From Fidelibacterota bacterium (GTDB lineage Bacteria; Fidelibacterota; Marinisomatia; Marinisomatales; UBA1611), in assembly GCA_016784605.1 (NCBI GenBank), contig JADHUI010000025.1, forward strand, positions 1-35,781: DNA of 35,781 bases, read 5' to 3'. Under the pieces are notes generated by a model. It saw nothing but the letters and a program-made list of their open reading frames with translations, did not search any database and was not told the origin of the DNA. The position numbers and the translations under genes were made by a program. Positions 1 through 8,651 of this stretch are shown in pieces (the first letter of the stretch is position 1; every line of letters starts with the position of its first letter).

Positions 1-3000
1 CATCCACCGGCACAGCCACCGGCGACACGCTTACGGGATTGAGTTTAACGGAAGGACAAATTTATTATTTAAGTGTCCGCGTTACAGACGGCGCCGGGAA
101 TCTTTCTGATGTTGTAACAGGCGATGGAATTACGATTGATATGACGGCACCGGTAGCGGGGACGGTTATTGACGGTATTGGAAGCGATGTTATTTTTACC
201 GGTTCCGATTCAACTTTGACAGGTGAATGGAGTAATTTTTCCGATGATGTAAGTGGAATGAGTTATTACGAAATATCAGCGGGAACAGTGGCAGGAAATG
301 ACGATATTTCTCCTTGGAGTGCAGTGGGAAATGTTGAAACATATTCCCTTACCGGACTTTCGCTGAATCATGGCGAAACGTATTTTATGAGTATTCGAGG
401 TGTGGATATTGCCGGGAATGTGTCTGAGTCGGCATCCTCCAACGGCGTTATTGTGGATAGGGAAAGCCCCAATTCTTATGTGAATATTGCTTATGATTAT
501 TTTAATACGGTTGGTTGGGATTCTACCACTCAAATTACAGGAACCGCAAGTGACGGACTTGCCGGATTAAATGAAATAAATATTTCTATTCATAATCAAA
601 ACAACAATACTTATTGGTTTGGCTCTGGATGGACCAGTGATGAATCTTGGATATTAGCTACCGGAACATCAAATTGGTCTTACAATCTAGCGTCTAATCA
701 ATTAATAGATGAAGCGATATATCAAATTAGCTCTCGCGGAACGGACGTTGTAGGAAACACTCAAACAATCTATGGAACGGATATATTTACTTTTGACGCG
801 AGCGAGCCCAACACAACACTCAACACCTTTGATCCTTTTTATAATATTAATGGATGGAATAATTCGACACCCATTCAAGGTTCAGCAGATGACGCCACAT
901 CAGGTATTCAAAATATAGAAATAGCCATAATAGATATGACATATAATCATTATTGGCAAGGAAGTGAGTGGGATAGATTTGAATCTTGGCATACCGCAAA
1001 CGGAAGTAACAATTTTTCTTTTTCTTTTCCTGCAGATTCTATGACAAATGGAACTCAATATACCGTGTATTCCCGCGCAACAGACGGTGCAGGCAATATG
1101 GAGTTAACCCACGCATCTCAAACATTTACATTAGACACAACACCGCCAACATCGGAAGTCAACATAGACAGAGACTATTACAATAATATTAATTGGTCCG
1201 ATGCAAACTCTATATCTGGAACAATGGCAGATGATAATTCCGGAATTAATACAATCCAATTACATCTTCAGCGTAATAGCGATACGTATAGTTGGGATGG
1301 AAATAATTGGACATCATCCGAAGTGTGGTTAACGCCGGACGGGGATGAATCTTGGACATATGGACTAAATGTAACAAATCTAACCAATGGTGTTTCTTAT
1401 ACTGTTTATTCTCGCGGTGAAGATGTGGCTGGTAATGTGCAAATAGAGATTAATCAAGATACATTTACCTATGATGTGACACCTCCTGCGACAGGGCAAG
1501 TTGATGACGGATTAGCTGTATCTGATTTAGATTGGACAAATTCAACAACACAATTATCGGCCCATTGGTCTGGTTTTTCTGATGCAACAAGCGGGATTAT
1601 GAAATATGAATATTCAGCAGGTACATCCCCCGGAGCGACAGATTTAATATCGTGGACGGATAATGGAATAGATTCATCTTTTACAGCAGACGTATCAATG
1701 GTTAGCGGTACCCTTTATTATATATCTGTAAAAGCGACCGATGGAGCAGAAAATAGTTCAAATATATCCACATCAAATGGAATTACGGTGGACGCCACAA
1801 ATCCAATTGTGAATGTCGTTTATGAAGGTTCTGTGAGTGAAGATTTAGATTTTCAACAATTGAGCACAGAATTACTCATTAGTTGGGCGGGTTCAGACGG
1901 CACACGAGCCACCTTTGGCAAAAGAGATATTTCCGGCTTTAGGGCATCGTTAGGTGATTCTCCGGGTGACAGTAACATTGTTCAATGGTTGGATGTAGGC
2001 AATATAAATGAATACACTTTTTCCAATTTAGACTTACAGGAAGCTGTTACCTATTATGCAAATATACAGGCTGAAGATTTAGCGGGGAATTTCTCTGATA
2101 TTTTTACAGGCGACGGTATTACAATAGACCAATCGGGACCCAATCCCGGCCAAGTGAATGATGGAGGCTTAGGAGATATTGATTGGGTGAATATTAATTA
2201 TCTTGGCATCGGAAACTGGCTAGGCTTTACAGATTCATTAAGCGGAATAGCCGAATACCAATATTCATTAGGTTTAAATCCAGGTGAAACACAAGTGGTT
2301 ACATGGACATCGGCAGGATTAGACTCAAGCATTACCACATCTGCATCTCTTAATGAAGGACCAACTTATTATACAAACGTTCATGCAATCGATTCTGTAG
2401 GCAATACGGGGCCAACCATGAGTTCAAATGGATTTGGATTAGATGTATCATCTCCAGCAGTCGGGACTGTGAACGACGGGACAAGCGAAGATTTGACCTG
2501 GACAAATGTTACTCAATCTTTATCGGCGACCTGGTCAAACTTTAGCGATCAATATAGCGGAATTGATTTTTATGAGTATGCGATTGGTACATCACCTGGC
2601 GCCCAAGATATTACAGGCTGGACAGACATTGATACAGCTCAAACCATGAATCAAGATGGATTAACGCTAAACCACGAAACAACTTATTATACAAGTATTC
2701 GCGCTACAGATCATGTTGAAAACACATCAAATAGTGTTAGTACAAATGGAATAACAATCGATATAACTCCACCGACCATAACGTTTATAAAAGAAACAAA
2801 CGAGCTGGACCCAAACTATCAAGGAAGTGATACAACTTTGACTCTGCTCTGGACAGCAGAAGACGATTTATCTGACATTGATTATTTTGAATATACCATT
2901 GGAACGACGGAAGGTGATTCAGATTTGGTTGCTTGGACAATTAAATTAGACACAACAGTTGTAACCGTGACTGATTTATCATTAACGGAAGGCGCTACTT

Positions 3001-5165
3001 ACTGGGGATCTGTCCGCGCATATGACCGAGCCGGAAATACAACAACGGGATTTGGAAATGGCGTTACAATTGATATCACAGCTCCCGAAGTTGGCGTTGC
3101 ATTGGATTTTACAGATTTAAACTTGGAAGAAGATCAACGTTTTACCAACTCAACAACAACCCTTCAAACGTCTTGGAGTAGATTTAGTGACAATTTATCC
3201 GGGATTGCTTCTTATGAATATGCGATGGGTACGTCTGAAAATCAGACAGATGTATTTGATTGGACCACAACAATACTGGATACCCTAATCAGTAATAGCA
3301 CATTATCGCTAAATAATGGTCAATCCTATTTTACATCTATCCGCGCGATTGATTCTGTGGGGAATGTATCGTCTTCTATCTCAACAAATGGCATTATTGC
3401 AGACCACGAAGGTCCTTATGGATATTCGGCAACAGATGGCGACTCAATAGATATTGACAGACAGAACAACACAGAAGCGTATTCGGGATATTGGTCTGTC
3501 TTTACAGATGATTTATCCGGCTTATTGTCTTATGAATATGCTTTATACAATAGCACAACAGCCTCTTATACTACAACTTGGGAAGCCGCAAATCTTGATA
3601 CAGTTATATTAATTGAAAATCTAACGTTATTACCTGACAATATATATAAACTTCATATTCAAGGAATTGACAGCGTGTTAAATATTGGAAGCGTCTTGAG
3701 TAGTAACGGTGTTTTAATCGACGTGTCTGCCCCAGCAGAACCACAATCGTTGGTGGGTTGGTTTTCTCAAGAACGCATTTATGTTACATGGGAACCTAAC
3801 ACAGAAGAAGATCTTGCTTACTATAAAGTATACGCAGGAACATCTCCAACAAATCAAAATCACACTATTGATTCATACACCCATGAGGCGGAAACCTATT
3901 TAACCGAATTTGGCGACACAGAAACAATATATTTAAATGTAACCGCTGTGGATATTCCCGGAAATGAAAGCGTTGTTTCAAACCAAGTCTTTGGTATCCC
4001 ACAAGAAGCTAAAATAAACAAAATAATGCCCGACACATCTGCGACACTCTTTAAAGATCAAAACCAAATAGCCATTCACTTTTCTCAACCGCTTTCGAAT
4101 ATTGGATCCATATTTACAAACTCATTGGCCTATTCGGCTATGAATTTGGAAACAGTATATTCAGAAAGCGATACATCAATTCAAATAAGCATTATAGACC
4201 CATGGGCTTCTTTAGATACAGTCTTATTTACTTTGAGCGGAATTGTTGATTGGGCTGGAAATACAACAGATAATAAGCAATTCACATTTACAACATATCT
4301 ATTGGGTGATTATAATCAAGATTTCGCGATTGATGTGGCCGACCTATCTAATTTTGTAACAGGATGGGCGAATGATGATTATAGTTTTGAGTTGGGCCCC
4401 GTATCTGGGACACCGCCACACTTTATTCCATCTAGAAATGAAATCTATGACTTGCGAGATGTAATGGCTTTTACGCGTATGTGGCATTATTCCCACGAAA
4501 CAAGCGCATTACCACTTATGGCTTTTCGTTCAGATGGACCGGAATTAGATGTGACACAAGACGGCCATAATATTATTGTAAATCTCCCGGACCAAGCCAG
4601 CGCAGCCCACATTTCCATTTACTATCCAAAAGAAAGTAAAACCATAGAAGCAAAGGGTGAAATTCATTCTGAAGACAGATTGCAGTTATCTTATACATCT
4701 GAAGAAAAAGGATTATTTATATCTGAAACAGCCTATATAAGTCCAACAGATGAAAAAGAAATAATTTTCAGTATGCAATCGTTAGATCGAAATAACGCGT
4801 CTATTGATGTGGGATATAAAATTTACGATCAAAATAATCAGATAATATCTAGCGGACGAAAAATGGTTGAAGTAATTGCCATTCCAGACGATTACGCGCT
4901 TCATCAAAATTATCCCAATCCTTTTAATCCTACCACACGGATTAATTATGACGTACCGGAAGATGGACAACTCCAAATGGTTATTTATGATTTAATGGGA
5001 CGAGAAGTGGTCACGCTATTAAACCAAACACAAAAAGCGGGCTATCATCATATTCTGTGGAACGGCCTAAATAATCAAGGCAACGCCATAAGTGCAGGTA
5101 TGTACTTTTGTCAATTACGCGGAAAGAACTATACCAAAACGATTAAAATGTTGCTATTAAAATAG
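1..5165 (+). CDS. Giant modular secreted/surface protein with Ig-like repeats and C-terminal sorting domain (5' end outside window)
   Basis: The frame is open from base 3, so the gene begins upstream; about 1,720 residues are visible. Order: end of one Ig-like module, one complete type-A module (to 458), three type-B modules (459-1475), seven type-A modules (1476-3722), an FN3-like domain (about 3723-4000), a Big_5-type Ig domain (about 4005-4300), a dockerin-like segment with two Asp-rich halves ('GDYNQDFAIDVADL' and 'NEIYDLRDVMAF', about 4305-4490), a beta-rich region and an 80-90-residue sorting domain starting at 'NYPNPFNPTT' (about 4912). Type-A modules carry 'SGI..YEY..GTSPG' and end in 'SNGITID'. 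The 'NPFNP...GMYF' ending is known from proteins exported by type IX or similar secretion in FCB bacteria. No catalytic domain is visible; it may lie upstream. Adhesin or cell-surface scaffold is inference. Stop TAA at 5163-5165. Confidence 0.9.
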   Translation, partial: STGTATGDTLTGLSLTEGQIYYLSVRVTDGAGNLSDVVTGDGITIDMTAPVAGTVIDGIGSDVIFTGSDSTLTGEWSNFSDDVSGMSYYEISAGTVAGNDDISPWSAVGNVETYSLTGLSLNHGETYFMSIRGVDIAGNVSESASSNGVIVDRESPNSYVNIAYDYFNTVGWDSTTQITGTASDGLAGLNEINISIHNQNNNTYWFGSGWTSDESWILATGTSNWSYNLASNQLIDEAIYQISSRGTDVVGNTQTIYGTDIFTFDASEPNTTLNTFDPFYNINGWNNSTPIQGSADDATSGIQNIEIAIIDMTYNHYWQGSEWDRFESWHTANGSNNFSFSFPADSMTNGTQYTVYSRATDGAGNMELTHASQTFTLDTTPPTSEVNIDRDYYNNINWSDANSISGTMADDNSGINTIQLHLQRNSDTYSWDGNNWTSSEVWLTPDGDESWTYGLNVTNLTNGVSYTVYSRGEDVAGNVQIEINQDTFTYDVTPPATGQVDDGLAVSDLDWTNSTTQLSAHWSGFSDATSGIMKYEYSAGTSPGATDLISWTDNGIDSSFTADVSMVSGTLYYISVKATDGAENSSNISTSNGITVDATNPIVNVVYEGSVSEDLDFQQLSTELLISWAGSDGTRATFGKRDISGFRASLGDSPGDSNIVQWLDVGNINEYTFSNLDLQEAVTYYANIQAEDLAGNFSDIFTGDGITIDQSGPNPGQVNDGGLGDIDWVNINYLGIGNWLGFTDSLSGIAEYQYSLGLNPGETQVVTWTSAGLDSSITTSASLNEGPTYYTNVHAIDSVGNTGPTMSSNGFGLDVSSPAVGTVNDGTSEDLTWTNVTQSLSATWSNFSDQYSGIDFYEYAIGTSPGAQDITGWTDIDTAQTMNQDGLTLNHETTYYTSIRATDHVENTSNSVSTNGITIDITPPTITFIKETNELDPNYQGSDTTLTLLWTAEDDLSDIDYFEYTIGTTEGDSDLVAWTIKLDTTVVTVTDLSLTEGATYWGSVRAYDRAGNTTTGFGNGVTIDITAPEVGVALDFTDLNLEEDQRFTNSTTTLQTSWSRFSDNLSGIASYEYAMGTSENQTDVFDWTTTILDTLISNSTLSLNNGQSYFTSIRAIDSVGNVSSSISTNGIIADHEGPYGYSATDGDSIDIDRQNNTEAYSGYWSVFTDDLSGLLSYEYALYNSTTASYTTTWEAANLDTVILIENLTLLPDNIYKLHIQGIDSVLNIGSVLSSNGVLIDVSAPAEPQSLVGWFSQERIYVTWEPNTEEDLAYYKVYAGTSPTNQNHTIDSYTHEAETYLTEFGDTETIYLNVTAVDIPGNESVVSNQVFGIPQEAKINKIMPDTSATLFKDQNQIAIHFSQPLSNIGSIFTNSLAYSAMNLETVYSESDTSIQISIIDPWASLDTVLFTLSGIVDWAGNTTDNKQFTFTTYLLGDYNQDFAIDVADLSNFVTGWANDDYSFELGPVSGTPPHFIPSRNEIYDLRDVMAFTRMWHYSHETSALPLMAFRSDGPELDVTQDGHNIIVNLPDQASAAHISIYYPKESKTIEAKGEIHSEDRLQLSYTSEEKGLFISETAYISPTDEKEIIFSMQSLDRNNASIDVGYKIYDQNNQIISSGRKMVEVIAIPDDYALHQNYPNPFNPTTRINYDVPEDGQLQMVIYDLMGREVVTLLNQTQKAGYHHILWNGLNNQGNAISAGMYFCQLRGKNYTKTIKMLLLK
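459..1475 (+). repeat. Three tandem type-B Ig-like modules, 113 codons on average
   Basis: Three consecutive modules within the giant surface protein share 'YW.GS.W...ESW' aromatic motifs near the middle and 'YTVYSR..D.AGN' near the end. The block is exactly 339 codons. They differ from the flanking type-A modules and interrupt that array. The repeats are clear at protein level but diverged at DNA level. Confidence 0.8.
1476..3722 (+). repeat. Seven tandem type-A Ig-like modules, 107 codons on average
   Basis: Each module starts after an Asp with a 'xxPxxGxVxDG'-like strand, has 'W..F.D..SGI..YEY.{2}GT.PG' in the middle and ends 'YY.S.RA.D..GN.S...STNGI.ID'. The block is 749 codons, 7 x 107. 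One further complete type-A copy precedes the type-B block. The copies are divergent (for example the fourth and sixth-seventh lose the VxDG strand), so the array is old rather than recently amplified. Confidence 0.8.
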
Positions 5166-5179
5166 TTGTGCATATTCTT

Positions 5180-5207
5180 TTGACATTAGTATGATTTAAG
5201 TAGTAAT
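5180..5207 (+). promoter_or_regulatory. Possible sigma70-type promoter for the envelope gene run
   Basis: A perfect TTGACA at 5180-5185 is followed after 16 bases by AGTAAT (5202-5207), matching four of six positions of the -10 consensus. It lies in the 89-base gap upstream of the ATG at 5255. Promoter architecture of this lineage is not known to me, so this rests on consensus resemblance only. Confidence 0.3.
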
Positions 5208-5218
5208 CTTACTAGAAC

Positions 5219-5234
5219 AAGAGACGTATCTCTT
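5219..5234 (+). promoter_or_regulatory. Inverted repeat in the 5' leader of the TPR/SLH gene
   Basis: AAGAGA (5219-5224) and TCTCTT (5229-5234) form a perfect six-base inverted repeat around CGTA. It lies about 10 bases upstream of the GGAGGA ribosome-binding site at 5245-5250 and downstream of the candidate promoter, so it could be an operator or an RNA hairpin near the initiation region. Function unknown. Confidence 0.3.
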
Positions 5235-5254
5235 AAATTAAGTTGGAGGACAAA

Positions 5255-6403
5255 ATGAATATTTTTTCCCAGTATTATATAAAACCATTTATACATGGTT
5301 TGTTTTTTTCTGTTTTATTATTTCTTTCTGCCTGCGCAGTTAAGCCTGCAAGCGAACTCGATAATCCAGAGTATCATCATAAAGCTGGTATGCGCCATAT
5401 TGAAATGGGACAATTTCAAGAATCACTTATTTCATTTCAACGTGCAGTAGATTTAGACAAAAAGTTCGCACCCGCCTTTGCAGGAATGGGAATCGCTTAT
5501 GCGAATTTAGACAACAGAAAAAAAGCAAAGAAATTTGCAGGAAAAGCTGAAGGTTTAGCGGGGAAAGATCCAGATGTGCTCACTCTTTGCGGCCGTGTTT
5601 GGATAGATTTACGCCATCAAGAAAAAAAGTGGTTTAAACCAGCAGGAAAACTCCTTAAAAAAGCTCTTAAGCGGAAGAAAAATCATGAAGGCGCCACCTA
5701 TTACATGGGCGAATTATATTTATATCAATATATGTTTAGCGAAGCAGAAGATCAGTTTAGAGCTGTGGTAGAAATGAAAGGCGAATACAGCGGAAAAGCA
5801 GATAAAATGTGGCAAACAAGTCAAAAAATAGTACGTGCAATGCCGGGCACATCTGTTGGTAAAAAAATTGCCCTTCATGAAAAAATTACTCGAGCTGACT
5901 TAGCGGTTCTATTAGCCGAAGAATTAAAAATCAGCACTTTGGTTGAACGCCAAACGACACCCGCGCAAGGATTCCAAACACCATCCCAAATGGCAACCAA
6001 TACCGCGGGAAGCGGAGCTCCATCAGATTCCAAAGGACATTGGGCAGAAGTATGGATTAATGAATTATCAGGATATGGAATTTTGGAAGGCGCCCCCGGG
6101 CAACCTTTCTATCCGGATGAAGCCATAAATCGAGCTGAATATTGTATGGCGATTCAACGCATTTTAACAATCGTTACAGGTGATGCTGGATTAGAAATGC
6201 GGTATTTTGGTGAAAACCCATCTCGATTTCAAGATGTGCCCAGCAGTCATCCCGCCTATAATGCAATGGCTTTATGTGCTGAGCGTGGAATCATGCAAGC
6301 GAATATGATGACAGGAAAGTTCGAGCCCGGAAAACCCGTATCTGGGGCAGATGCTTTACTCAGTATTCGCTCATTCCAAAACGCGTTAAGGATAACATTT
6401 TAG
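5255..6403 (+). CDS. TPR-repeat lipoprotein with C-terminal SLH domains
   Basis: The product is about 382 residues. A strong GGAGGA at 5245-5250 precedes the ATG at 5255, so I prefer it to an in-frame TTG at 5243 that overlaps that site. The N-terminus has a hydrophobic segment ending in 'LFLSAC', a lipobox, implying lipidation at that Cys. Residues about 35-105 hold tandem TPR helices ('GQFQESLISFQRAVDLDKKF'), with further TPR-like helices around 140-185. The C-terminal part has two S-layer-homology-like modules: 'GHWAEVWINELSGYGILEG...F.PDEAINRAEY' and 'RFQDVPSSHPAYNAMALCAERGIM'. SLH domains classically bind cell-wall polymers; in Gram-negative FCB relatives they may anchor a periplasmic protein to peptidoglycan. 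An envelope scaffold or assembly role is inference. It heads a plus-strand series of exported proteins. Confidence 0.85.
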   Translation: MNIFSQYYIKPFIHGLFFSVLLFLSACAVKPASELDNPEYHHKAGMRHIEMGQFQESLISFQRAVDLDKKFAPAFAGMGIAYANLDNRKKAKKFAGKAEGLAGKDPDVLTLCGRVWIDLRHQEKKWFKPAGKLLKKALKRKKNHEGATYYMGELYLYQYMFSEAEDQFRAVVEMKGEYSGKADKMWQTSQKIVRAMPGTSVGKKIALHEKITRADLAVLLAEELKISTLVERQTTPAQGFQTPSQMATNTAGSGAPSDSKGHWAEVWINELSGYGILEGAPGQPFYPDEAINRAEYCMAIQRILTIVTGDAGLEMRYFGENPSRFQDVPSSHPAYNAMALCAERGIMQANMMTGKFEPGKPVSGADALLSIRSFQNALRITF

Positions 6404-6447
6404 GTGGTTTATTAATATCGAAAATAAAAATATATTCATTAACCACC
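6403..6447 (+). other. Inverted repeat at the end of the TPR/SLH gene
   Basis: GGTGGTT (6403-6409) pairs with AACCACC (6441-6447) around a 31-base very AT-rich interior. It begins at the last base of the stop codon. No T-run follows, so it is not a typical intrinsic terminator; it may attenuate or stabilise the transcript. Weak evidence. Confidence 0.3.
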
Positions 6448-6461
6448 CTATTTGGTTCATC

Positions 6462-6475
6462 TCCTTATATAAGGA
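6462..6475. promoter_or_regulatory. 14-bp perfect palindrome upstream of the FlgT-like gene
   Basis: TCCTTATATAAGGA is a perfect dyad in the 156-base gap 6404-6559 between the TPR/SLH gene and the FlgT-like gene. It is about 85 bases upstream of the ATG at 6560. A dimeric regulator could bind it. The rest of this gap is AT-rich or purine-rich without a recognisable promoter; the ATG at 6560 has no clear Shine-Dalgarno sequence. Confidence 0.35.
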
Positions 6476-6559
6476 TGGGAATTAAAGGGGCGGTCCAAAG
6501 AAAGAGAGAAATGATGCAAATAGACCCCAATAACGATTAAAGTAGAAACAGAAAAACAC

Positions 6560-7651
6560 ATGAAAAAAATACTGATAATTTTATTACTAACTTTTCCGTT
6601 AATGGCGGAAACAGTAGAGGGCGTAGGATACGGACTCACAAAAGATGCAGCCATAGAGCAAGCCAAACGAGACGCGGTTGAAGTTGGGCTTGGTGCCTAT
6701 ATTTCTTCAGAGACAGTCGTCACCGCCACCACGCTTACGGATAATATTTATTCCAAAGCGCAGGGGTTTGTAAAAACATTTAAAATTGTCAATGAATCAA
6801 AAGGCCCAGATGGAAACTGGGAAATAACCATTTCTGCAGAAGTAACAGCTATGTTGGATCAGGTGATGCAAGATGAAGCGGCGCTTCAAACATTGCTCAA
6901 CTCCATGAATAGACCACGTATTATATTTTTAATTCGAGAAGAAAATTTAATTGATAATGTGCCTACCGATTTTGCAGAAACAAAACTTTTAAGCCTTTTT
7001 TATGATAAGGGGTTTGATGTGGTTGATCGCCAACTGGTTCAAGCCTTAAAAGGTAAGCCAGACTACGAAGAAGCTTTGTCTGGTAATGTGAGTGCCGCGG
7101 CTAAGGTAGCGGGTCAATTAGGGGCTGACATTATTGTTATTGGTACCGCTAAAATATCTTCGGGCGGAAAGGTGTATAATATGACATCTGGACAAGCGGA
7201 CATTAACGGAAAAATAGTTCGGGTAGATACGGGTGCAATCCTCGCGGTGGTTCCAAACGCTCACGGAAAGAAACCGCATATTTCACCATCCACCGCAGGT
7301 GTGAACGCCATGAATGATGCATCGGGGAAATTAGGAAAAGAAATTTTACGTCAACTTATCCAAAAATGGAGCACACAGCAGTCCAACTTTATTAAGGTGT
7401 ATATTGTGCTAAAAAATGCAGATTTTATGTCATATATGACCTTCGAAACATTCTTAAAAGCTCAAACAGTGAATGGAATCCGGAATGCATATTCAAAAAG
7501 TTTAAATGACGGTGTTGCTGAATATGAAGTTGAATTTGAAGGAAAAGCAATGGATTTAGCTATGGGTTTGAGCAAAACACAACCTGACGGAATGAACATT
7601 AAAGTAACCGGCATTGTAGGGAATCGCATTACTGCAGAAGTGGGCCAATAA
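6560..7651 (+). CDS. Exported FlgT-like protein
   Basis: 363 residues with an N-terminal signal peptide ('ILLLTFPLMA', cleavage near residue 16). Residues about 17-95 match the pattern of the FlgT N-terminal domain: 'GVGYG.TKDAAIEQAKRDAV', a Val-rich strand, 'YSKAQGFVKTFKIV' and 'W.ITISAEVT'. Residues about 105-260 resemble the FlgT middle/TolB-N-like fold: 'RPRIIFLIREE', 'AETKLLSLFYDKGFDVVDR', 'AGQLGADIIVIGTAKI'. In Vibrio, FlgT builds a ring of the flagellar basal body, but no flagellar gene is in this window. A non-flagellar periplasmic role is therefore likely, perhaps with the adjacent LPP20-like gene, 11 bases downstream. Function not established; family resemblance only. Confidence 0.75.
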   Translation: MKKILIILLLTFPLMAETVEGVGYGLTKDAAIEQAKRDAVEVGLGAYISSETVVTATTLTDNIYSKAQGFVKTFKIVNESKGPDGNWEITISAEVTAMLDQVMQDEAALQTLLNSMNRPRIIFLIREENLIDNVPTDFAETKLLSLFYDKGFDVVDRQLVQALKGKPDYEEALSGNVSAAAKVAGQLGADIIVIGTAKISSGGKVYNMTSGQADINGKIVRVDTGAILAVVPNAHGKKPHISPSTAGVNAMNDASGKLGKEILRQLIQKWSTQQSNFIKVYIVLKNADFMSYMTFETFLKAQTVNGIRNAYSKSLNDGVAEYEVEFEGKAMDLAMGLSKTQPDGMNIKVTGIVGNRITAEVGQ

Positions 7652-7662
7652 AGGAGTATATT

Positions 7663-8523
7663 ATGAAAAAATTAACAATTCTTTGTCTCTTTGTAACAAC
7701 GATATTTGCCCAAGACAGTTTTATTGGGGATGTGTTTGATCGAGGAAAAATTGACTATGGAAATCGAACCATTCAAGCAACCGGTATCGGATTTATCCCC
7801 GAAAATGTGATTAATGCAGGGCAAGCTCGTCGTGCTGCCATGCGCATTGCAAAACAAGACGCCCTTAGGCAACTTATTGAAATTGTCAATGGCGTAAATG
7901 TTACATCAGAAACCACTGTTTCAGGCGCCATGTTTGATGATGTCATTAAATCGCAAGTACAGGGTGCGATTCGTGGCGCTCGAAAGATTGGCGAAACGCG
8001 CTATTTAAGTGATACATCCGTTGAAGTAACCTACGAAGTGAGTATGAACGACATTTCTAGGGTGTTATTACCAATGGCAGAAACCGCACCAACATTAACA
8101 TACGGAGAAACCACCATTTCTGGAACAACCCCCCAACCGGCGCAACCCACCACAAACACACCAACGGAAGCACTCACATCTGGAAGCGTTACAGGTATTA
8201 TTATTGACGGATCAGGATTAGGGCTTCGTCCAGCCATGTCGCCAAGAGTTTTAGATCAAAGTGGAAATGTGATTTATGGTCCAGGGAATTATAGTCGGGA
8301 GTATGCGACGCTAAATGGCGTCGTTGGATATACAAAAACCATCGATCAGGCTAAAGCTGATTCACGGGTGCAGGGAAATCCGTTAATTATACGTGGCGCT
8401 TCTGCTTCAGGATCTTCTCAGGCAGACTTAATTATTAGCAATGAAGATGCGGCAAAAATGATGCGAGCAGAAGGTGCGGCGGGACTTCTAAAAGATTGTC
8501 GCGTTATTTTTATTGTTGGATAA
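7663..8523 (+). CDS. LPP20/FlgP-family exported protein
   Basis: 286 residues preceded by AGGAG (7652-7656), six bases before the ATG. The signal peptide ends near 'TTIFAQ' (residue about 17). Residues about 38-125 match the LPP20 family pattern: 'ATGIGF..ENVINAGQARRAAMRIAKQDALRQL', then 'GV.VTSETTVSGAMFDDVIKSQVQG', then 'GARKIGETRYLSDTSVEVTYEV'. A Pro/Thr-rich linker (about 150-168) leads to a C-terminal domain with 'SGSVTGIIIDGSGLGLRPAM', seen in LPP20-type proteins. It lacks a lipobox Cys, unlike the Helicobacter LPP20 lipoprotein. FlgP and LPP20 proteins are outer-membrane associated. Pairing with the FlgT-like gene in one transcription unit suggests a shared envelope complex; the actual function is unknown. 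Confidence 0.8.
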   Translation: MKKLTILCLFVTTIFAQDSFIGDVFDRGKIDYGNRTIQATGIGFIPENVINAGQARRAAMRIAKQDALRQLIEIVNGVNVTSETTVSGAMFDDVIKSQVQGAIRGARKIGETRYLSDTSVEVTYEVSMNDISRVLLPMAETAPTLTYGETTISGTTPQPAQPTTNTPTEALTSGSVTGIIIDGSGLGLRPAMSPRVLDQSGNVIYGPGNYSREYATLNGVVGYTKTIDQAKADSRVQGNPLIIRGASASGSSQADLIISNEDAAKMMRAEGAAGLLKDCRVIFIVG

Positions 8524-8651
8524 TAAGTAAGCAGAATCAGAAAAAATAATTTAAAAAAGCAGATAATGAAACCGAGCCGTCTTGAGCTTATCTAAGTAAA
8601 ATGGATAAGTCATATTTAATAAACCATTAAACAGGAAGGAAGAGAAAAACA

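Noticed and set aside
1-200. Higher G+C at the left edge as a sign of transfer
   Set aside because: The stretch is short, in frame with the same repeat family and shows no junction; repeat composition alone can explain it.
5243-5254. TTG start for the TPR/SLH gene
   Set aside because: The TTG overlaps the GGAGGA ribosome-binding site that serves the ATG at 5255.
6511-6540. Nine-codon ORF as a gene
   Set aside because: Too short to support as a gene without conservation; mentioned only as part of a possible leader.
8588-8610. CTTATC/GATAAG hairpin after the LPP20-like gene as terminator
   Set aside because: Weak AT-rich stem with a long loop and no T-run.
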